Origin: Oopsacas minuta
Lineage: Eukaryota > Porifera > Hexactinellida > Lyssacinosida > Leucopsacidae
Direction of reading: 5' to 3'
Assembly: GCA_024704765.1 (NCBI GenBank)
Contig: JAKMXF010000359.1
Coordinates: 7,381-71,380, forward strand
Length of the DNA: 64,000 nt
Below, one piece after another: positions 57,809 to 64,000 of the stretch; within the stretch, counting starts at the first letter, position 1; each line of letters begins with the position of its first letter. The notes under the pieces were generated by a model, which was not told the DNA's origin, did not search any database, and saw only the letters and a program-made list of their open reading frames with translations. Both the position numbers and the translations under genes were made by a program.

Positions 57809-60478
57809 ATGGATACTTTTCAATTAGTGAAACTAATTGGTGAGTTTTATGAAGCCTTCTACTTCTCTAAAGTAACTCTACTACGCGATTTACCTATGTT
57901 ATAATTGTTATATCACCATGGCATATACAATACATACCATATGTGTTGACTTGTTACTAAAGTATTTATGATGTCTTTAGTCATCCTACTACATACCAAC
58001 ATAGTGTCGTTATTGTAGTGAACAAATCATCAAATAATAGCAACACAATTGACTCACTAGAAGTATGTCTGTGCACACATTATCTTTAAATGTCAAATCT
58101 ATAAATTGGGGTGTTTTGTGCTTCTCTTCATTATTGTGATCCTCATCAACAATCATAACATCACCATTTTGCGTTCTCAGATACATCTTTATATACAGAC
58201 ATGGTGTATGTACAAATCCAATGCAACTTATGCAAAGATCTGTTTAGAGCTATCAATATCTCTAAACAAATCTATGTGTATCAGGCGTACTCCAATTATT
58301 CTAACTACCTCACCTGAGAGTATATTGTAGACCAGCAGCTTAAAATATTTTGAACTACTCTAAGTATAGCCAAGTTACCAGCATGGGAATTTTGCAATCT
58401 AAAGGGCACACTAATAGCACGAGCTAAAGCCAGAATATGCCTCTGCAGTTTTCGATGTAGCGATGGTCCAAACAAACTTAGAGAGGACAGTTCTCAAAAT
58501 CATCACCTCTACTCATTGAACAATTTATTGGGCTTTTTCTTCCCTGACCAACTACCCCTGAGATTATTTACGCATACTGTCCAGCAGGAACAGAATAGAC
58601 CACCAACATTATCAGCCCTATACAAATAACTATCTTGAATTCTATGAAGAATGGAAAAAATCGAAATGCACCTGGTAGACTTGCCATCTCACCACGTCAG
58701 TCATCCTATTCACCACATGATATCACCAACCCTACCTTGACCCCCTCAATTCTATCTCATACAAGCAATTTGTGGAATGCTAAGGAAGAAACTCTGCAAC
58801 TACACATACTTACTTCAGTTTACTCGCCCACATCTCTACTTGTGATAACGAGGTTATCTTTAGAATTTGTTCTCTTTTGTTCCACTCACCATGAACCCTT
58901 GCTATTTTGGGTCACTCTTCCATGTTTAGGTAAATACACAGCAGCCACGACCAGTTATACCTTACGTATTATCTTATTACCTGTATATTTCTAATCCCTG
59001 TTCTTGTCTATGTAGTGACTATCTTTTTATGAATCCATATGCCTTGTCTCTCTGTAATTATTCATTCTAACTTCTATCAATGGTTGGTTATCTGATTATA
59101 CAATTTTGGACTGTCGTTATTCGTAGCAATAATCGCAGATGGATAGCAACAAAAGGTTTGGGCAAAGTTTTGGTATTATTCCTGTGTCCGCAGATGCATA
59201 CATGCGAGCATATTCTGACATAATTATGATGCATTACAGAGTTTATCAAGCGGTGGTGATATAGCTTCACCAGCTTGTCGCAAGAGATATTTCCGTCGTT
59301 TATTGATCAATTTGACCAGACTTGGCCAAAATGTCTATACTTACCAAACTTGAACAAGTTATTTGATTTTGAAATGGTTAATGTAGTTGTTTTATCCAAA
59401 TGTGGCCATAGCTGATCCGAGTTTGGAAACAGTGATTGACAATAATTTTGGTCAAACTTTGACTAGATTCCCAATAAATACAATTCTATAAGGCTCTAAG
59501 CTTGTAAATAAAAGGAATCTGTTATCAGCACTCATACTCTAACGAGTCGTTTAGAATTGTAAGATTGGTACTCGCATGACTATCATGTATATATATTTGA
59601 AATACAAGTATTTTTCTGTTCATTTTTTACTTTTATTATGACAAATATTCCATTATTCTCTACTTCTATACGAGTTTGTCATACCTGCTCCCAACCTCCC
59701 TTCAATAATCTCTATTCCCACTGGAACGTATTGATCTTCACGTTTACCCCATCGACCCCAATACCGATCCTAGGATACTTATTTGAACTTTGCAAAGTCG
59801 GTTATACAATATGAATTTGCTTGGCCAATTGGTAATTATTATTATTCTTTGCGAGTTATAATTGGATATACATACAAAAATGTGCCTTCTGTGGTTTCTA
59901 CGGTAACTCTTGAGTGCTCCAACATCATTGCATATAATAATTATATATTCTTGGTACAATAAATCAATCTTATACATATGATTTATTTATATACAGTATA
60001 TTGATTTTGAAATGAAGGATGCAATATACACAATTTTATGTTTCAAAGAATGTGGATTTTTAAAATTATATGTTTACTAGACACCTTTAGCCACTTTTTA
60101 TATTTTTTGAGTATAATGCTTGATAATTTGTTGTTCTATAAATATGCAATACATTTCTTAAGCAAAAACGCTTAGCTTTTGAATTATTTTGTTACCCTTT
60201 ATATGGCCTGGTCGGGTAATACATCACTGGTCCATTTTCTGTACCTAACCCAAGGCCTTATATTACGTAGCTCACGTTATACAAATTTCATAACCCAAAT
60301 CTATATCCTGGAAAAAGCGTGGTGACGTCGTCAACATTGAAGTTGAAATATCTGACGTCATAAATGAAAATGTATTCTAAAAATTGTTTTTCAGTGAAGT
60401 GACCATTTGTTAGAAAATTATCAACTATAATTGAATAGACCAAACTACAAATATGTACATGTAACAATCACCATTTTG
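57809..60478. other. Intergenic, no feature seen
   Basis: AT-rich sequence with short open frames only; none was recognised. A word CCAACTACCCCT occurs at 54530 and again near 58548 and may mark a minor repeat. Confidence 0.45.
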
Positions 60479-60800
60479 TCAACGATTTTGATTAGGACTT
60501 GTGGGCCAAAGTGCCTCAAATAGCAAGTAATCGGTTAAAGACGAAATGAATTCGGTGTATTTTTCAGGATCATTCACTTTGTGTATTCTTATTAATGGAA
60601 AATGAACATAATTTTTACATCTAAGTTGAGATTCCCACAAACTAAGCATAGTTTGAAAAGCATTGATATGATCAGACATTTCAGAAATATTAGTTGCTCT
60701 TTTCCTTCTAATCTTGTTTTCAATTCACAGAAGTGAGAACTAATATTTATAAGAAAGCAAATAACATAACCATTCATCGTCTTGTAATGTAAGAATTTGT
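60479..60800 (-). pseudogene. ZBED5-like hAT transposase fragment
   Basis: On the minus strand, HFCELKTRLEGKEQLI is followed after a one-base shift by MSDHINAFQTMLSLWESQL, NYVHFPLIRIH and KYTEFISSLTDYLLFEAL. The order 'LN--LQGK--LI--M-D-I-AF--KL-LW--QL...HFP....KY...I..L...F' is typical of ZBED5/SCAND3-type hAT proteins, upstream of the dimerisation region. It is a small isolated fragment, unrelated in position to the N-terminal fragment at 29137. Confidence 0.7.
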
Positions 60801-61054
60801 TGCCCTTTTAGTTGCATGAATATCTGAATTCGATCTTTCAAAAAATGTGGAGGACCCCCAGGGCTGATTTTTTGTATACAGGCGTATTTAGGGCCTGGCT
60901 CGAACAATTTAGAATCTTGGAGGAAAATTCACAACTCCAGTATCACCACAGGAGGCAATTGAATGTAATATAGATGGACCATGGATAAGTAATAATCAAA
61001 ATTCCTTTTATTTTTACATGAAACACATAGTCTCGAGTATATTACGTCGCGTAG

Positions 61055-61160
61055 CGACAATATGCACTAAAATGTAGCTGTTAAATACTTAAGATAACCT
61101 GAAGCACTAAGCTGCCGCGCGCGACCTAGCCAGTGTAGCGCGCTAGTGTCACATTAATTC
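61055..61160 (-). repeat. CpG-rich dispersed repeat, copy 2
   Basis: Inverted relative of 24690-24795: on the minus strand it reads ACTAGCGCGCT, GGCTAGGTCGCGCG and CTTAAGTATTTAACAGCTAC. Confidence 0.6.
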
Positions 61161-61661
61161 AAAGTATACACTTCAACTTTTAGTATGAGAAATCTTAAAA
61201 GATCTTCCAATGTCATTTATTGTGTGCGCCACGTCCTCTCGTCCCCTATTTCTATTCCTTTGCACAAATGTCGAATATGCAAATCTATCAAAAATCCATA
61301 TTCTCTGCAAGAGCACACCATAATCCAGGGTTTTGGCTTTTTAGGCCTTGGAAAATGACAAAAGATCTTAGAAGATTTTCGAGTTTTTGATTGTCACAAA
61401 AATTGCAACATATCTTCCAGTTATAGCCAAATACGATCTCTATTCATCGGTTTCACTATTTTCGGTGATCATCCAGCTAGGATTGCAAGTATATGGAAAC
61501 AAATGCACCGAACCTCGGAGACTGGAAGACCGTGCCATCCTTCATTTGGTTAAAGCCACATAGTGCTAATACACAAATTCTGTGTGAGCCCACTGAATTA
61601 TTCTAATTGTTAGAATGTTCGACGCCTTTGCGTGGTCGGTATATGGTCACTTGTATGACTA

Positions 61662-62973
61662 CAGGGTGGCTCCAAAGTTTTGATACAAAATCATGATTAG
61701 TATACAACCATTATCAGGAAGTATTCTCAATGGTTTGCTCTTCCATGACATACCTTATACGCTTCCTAACAAATATTATTTCAATTTGGTGTATTCTATT
61801 TCGAAAAAAATTGTGATTGACCATGGAATCTGAGAGGTCAGCAATTATTGAGTTGCATATGGCGGGGAAAAGTCCATCAGAAATTTTGAAACTGCTGAAT
61901 ATTGCAAAAGGACGTAGGGCATTTATCTACAGGACGATAAATCGATATAAGGAAACTGGGGACACTGTAGACAAGCCGAGATCTGGTCGTCCATGCTCTG
62001 TAACGACCTCAGCTCTCAAGAAAGTGGTGCGAGAACGGATTCGGCGGAACCCACACCGTTCGATGAGGAAAATGGCCTTGGAGCTCAATATATCTCGCCG
62101 AGCAATACAAAAGGTTGTCAAAAGGGACCTAGGAATGCGCTCTTTTAAACGCAAAAAGGTACAATTCCTATCTGGGTCGGTGAAAGAAAAGAGAGTGTCC
62201 CGGAGCAAGAGCCTACTTGCTCTACACGCTATTGGAGTTCTCGAAAATACCATTTTCTCAGATGAGAAAATTTTCACCATTGAAGAGGCTACAAATAGCC
62301 AAAACGACAGAGTCATCTCGACCTCAGTTTCAGCGATCCCTGATAAGTTCAGATATATCAGTCGGATGAAGAAACCACTGTCGGTGATGGTTTGGGCTGG
62401 GGTCTCTGCTGTTGGTCGGACACCACTGATTTTCATCCCCCCAGGAGTGAAAATCAATGCCAAAACATACCAAGAGCTTGTATTAGAGCCTGTGGTAAAA
62501 GGTCTGAGCCAGACCATGTTTTCTGGACAGCAATTTGTCTTCCAACAAGATGGTGCTCCCGCCCATACGGCCAATACGACCCATGATTGGATGAAGCACA
62601 ATATTCCCAATTTTATACATAAGGATGAATGGCCACCATACAGTCCCGATTTAAATTCCATGGACTATTCTGTATGGTCTATCTTGGAAAACAAGGCTTG
62701 TTCTGTGTCACACAACACAGTTAGCTCTCTAAAGATTTCCTTGTGTCAAGAATGGGAGAAGATACCCCAAGAAACTCTGCGTGCCGCAGTAGAAGGATTC
62801 CCGAACAGACTCAGGGCTGTCATTTCCAAAAAGGGTGGTTATATTGAATAAATGACTAGGCAATCTCTTCCTAATAGTATGTATTGATTATATATAGAGA
62901 ATCAATAATGTAGGTCATGCTGAATAAATATTATAGACAAAATGGTTTGTATCAGAACTTTGGAGCCACCCTG
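61662..62973 (+). mobile_element. Tc1/maT (DD37D) element, structurally intact, family 1
   Basis: A 1,312-bp element with ends CAGGGTGGCTCCAAAGTTTT and the inverted counterpart, flanked by TA on both sides. It belongs to the same family as the decayed copy at 36930-38217. Confidence 0.95.
61823..62851 (+). CDS. Tc1/maT DD37D transposase, intact
   Basis: A 342-residue transposase with no interruption. N-terminal paired-type helix-turn-helix (AIIELHMAGKSPSEILKLL, GRPCSVTTSAL, NPHRSMRKMALEL), then a DDE domain with Asp in TIFSDEKIFTI, Asp in FQQDGAPAHTA and Asp in SPDLNSMDYSVW, the latter two 37 residues apart. The start at 61823 (ATGGAATCTGAG) is preferred over the in-frame TTG two codons upstream. 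C-terminal GGYIE is shared with the family-2 transposase at 39361. As ends and gene are both intact, it could still be mobile and could mobilise family-1 relics such as that at 36930. Confidence 0.95.
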   Translation: MESERSAIIELHMAGKSPSEILKLLNIAKGRRAFIYRTINRYKETGDTVDKPRSGRPCSVTTSALKKVVRERIRRNPHRSMRKMALELNISRRAIQKVVKRDLGMRSFKRKKVQFLSGSVKEKRVSRSKSLLALHAIGVLENTIFSDEKIFTIEEATNSQNDRVISTSVSAIPDKFRYISRMKKPLSVMVWAGVSAVGRTPLIFIPPGVKINAKTYQELVLEPVVKGLSQTMFSGQQFVFQQDGAPAHTANTTHDWMKHNIPNFIHKDEWPPYSPDLNSMDYSVWSILENKACSVSHNTVSSLKISLCQEWEKIPQETLRAAVEGFPNRLRAVISKKGGYIE

Positions 62974-63837
62974 TAAATTTATCCCTAAGTTATCATCTGA
63001 TCTAAAGAGGGTCATAAAATGGGCACAAAACCGAAAATACTTGGCTATGTGACCATTTTATGACAGGGGAGGAGGAAACTTTGCTCGGGTAGAGCTTCGG
63101 TCCTGGCTACGCCTATGCATAAAATATGATGTCACCATTGTTGAAAATCTGTGACAAAGCTTATTGGATTCAGCGTGCTTCAAACTATAGATTTCAACTA
63201 AGAAACAAAATGATCATGAAAATCCCTGCAAGTCATTATTTCAACATCAGGCCCTCTACTATATATCCACACATAACCTGAACTAAAAACAAAGATAAGT
63301 TGGAGAATTAACCACTGCGGAATATTTTTCGACAAATCCTGAAAATGCCTTCCGATAAGCAGACTGGTGTCCTATTATCATCACTATTCGTTCATTCATA
63401 ACTATTGAGTTATAACAAAGGACTTTTGATACATGCGAATACTGTTGCCAGGAAAATTCGTCAAACATGCTTCAATTAATGTTAACTACCTTTGAGGCAC
63501 ATAGGGGTACCGTGTCACATCGATTCAGAACCACTGGTCAAGTGACATTCCATGTTAATAAATCAATAATATGTTCAGGGTTTTTGGGCAAAAGGCTATA
63601 GCAGTACGCCGCCCCATTTTGGCAAATTAACAGCTAGGTATATTTCAAATAAGGCTTGGTAAAGGTCTTACATAATAAGGTCAGTTGAGGACAGGTCTGA
63701 AGATTAATCAGGTCCATTTCAGGTCAATTCCAGGTCATTTTTTGGAATGGGGATTCCATACACTTAGGGATGGATGGATATACGTACTTCCAGTTTTACT
63801 TAGCACTTATTATGACGAGATACTATTCCATTGAAGA
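62974..63837. other. Intergenic, no feature seen
   Basis: AT-rich sequence; several CAGGTC words (63660-63740) form a loose cluster without clear periodicity. Confidence 0.4.
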
Positions 63838-63839
63838 TA

Positions 63840-64000
63840 CAGTCTACGCCGCTTAATCGAGTCACTTTGGTTCCAGAGCATTTTGCCCGGATTAAGCGGA
63901 GAACCCAATTAACCGAAAATGTACAATATATAGATGGGTAAATGTCTAAAATTATGGCAAAGGAATCCCTACAGTGGTAGTACTATGGTCTAATCTAGTA
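63840..64000 (+). mobile_element. Possible pogo/Tigger-type terminus, cut by window end
   Basis: After a TA, the sequence CAGTCTACGCCGCTTAATCG is followed by GTCACTTTGGTTCC and GGATTAAGCGGAGAACCCAATTAA. A CAGT start after TA and internal repetition of a CGCTTAAT word and its inverse resemble ends of Tigger/pogo elements. The rest of the element is outside the window. Confidence 0.4.

Noticed and set aside
61927-62661. A 244-codon minus-strand frame.
   Set aside because: It is the antisense shadow of the intact DD37D transposase.
1-64000. CRISPR arrays, operons, tRNA or rRNA genes.
   Set aside because: No regularly spaced short direct repeats, polycistronic arrangement or recognisable tRNA/rRNA sequence was seen, and the window is clearly eukaryotic.

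Overview
The window is nuclear DNA of an invertebrate animal: visibly AT-rich, spliced genes with long introns, no operons, and far more transposon than gene. Host genes recognised with confidence are two exons of a DDRGK1 homologue (3067-3382 and 22737-23004, separated by a single 19.4-kb intron) and a single-exon tetraspanin (30782-31669). Almost everything else is class II DNA transposon in varied states of decay, plus one broken Ty3/gypsy retroelement. The sequence alone does not fix the phylum.

The main discovery is a RAG1-like transposon family. At 47072-50433 a 3,362-bp element is bounded by perfect 12-bp terminal inverted repeats that begin CACAGTG, the consensus heptamer of vertebrate V(D)J recombination signals, and by a 5-bp target duplication TGGTA. 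It carries one RAG1-core-like gene in two overlapping frames (47772-48608 and 48494-49945) split only at a (GT)6 tract. The protein keeps the counterparts of RAG1 D600, D708 and E962, the C727/C730/H937/H942 zinc site, and a C-terminal Cys/His zinc motif. No RAG2-like gene is visible. Three decayed relatives lie in the DDRGK1 intron: two nearly identical copies in opposite orientation (about 7.1-10.6 kb and 17.3-20.8 kb) and a more diverged partial copy (20.8-21.8 kb).

Layout: 1-2.4 kb, decayed Tigger/pogo element; 3.07-3.38 kb, DDRGK1 exon; 5.0-7.0 kb, Ty3/gypsy remnant; 7.1-20.8 kb, inverted RAG1-like pair with a spacer holding hAT, MULE-like and an uncharacterised repeat-protein remnant; 20.8-21.8 kb, partial RAG1-like copy; 22.7-23.0 kb, DDRGK1 terminal exon; 25.7-26.6 kb, foldback element; 27.4-28.6 kb, mariner; 29.1-30.3 kb, ZBED5-like fragment with nested Tc1-like pieces; 30.45-30.69 kb, MITE; 30.8-31.7 kb, tetraspanin; 32.6-43.4 kb, hairpins and an inverted repeat around two Tc1/maT elements (one intact); 44.4-45.7 kb, second mariner; 45.7-51.9 kb, a long foldback element interrupted by the RAG1-like transposon; 55.3-57.8 kb, hAT element with an 8-bp target duplication; 60.5-60.8 kb, ZBED5-like fragment; 61.7-63.0 kb, second intact DD37D element; 63.8 kb to the end, a possible pogo-type terminus.

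The genes do not form a pathway. The informative relationships are nesting and copying: the RAG1-like element landed in one arm of a foldback element, and the other arm preserves the empty site; the inverted pair shares its disabling mutations. Family calls come from motifs recognised by eye; no search or alignment program was run.
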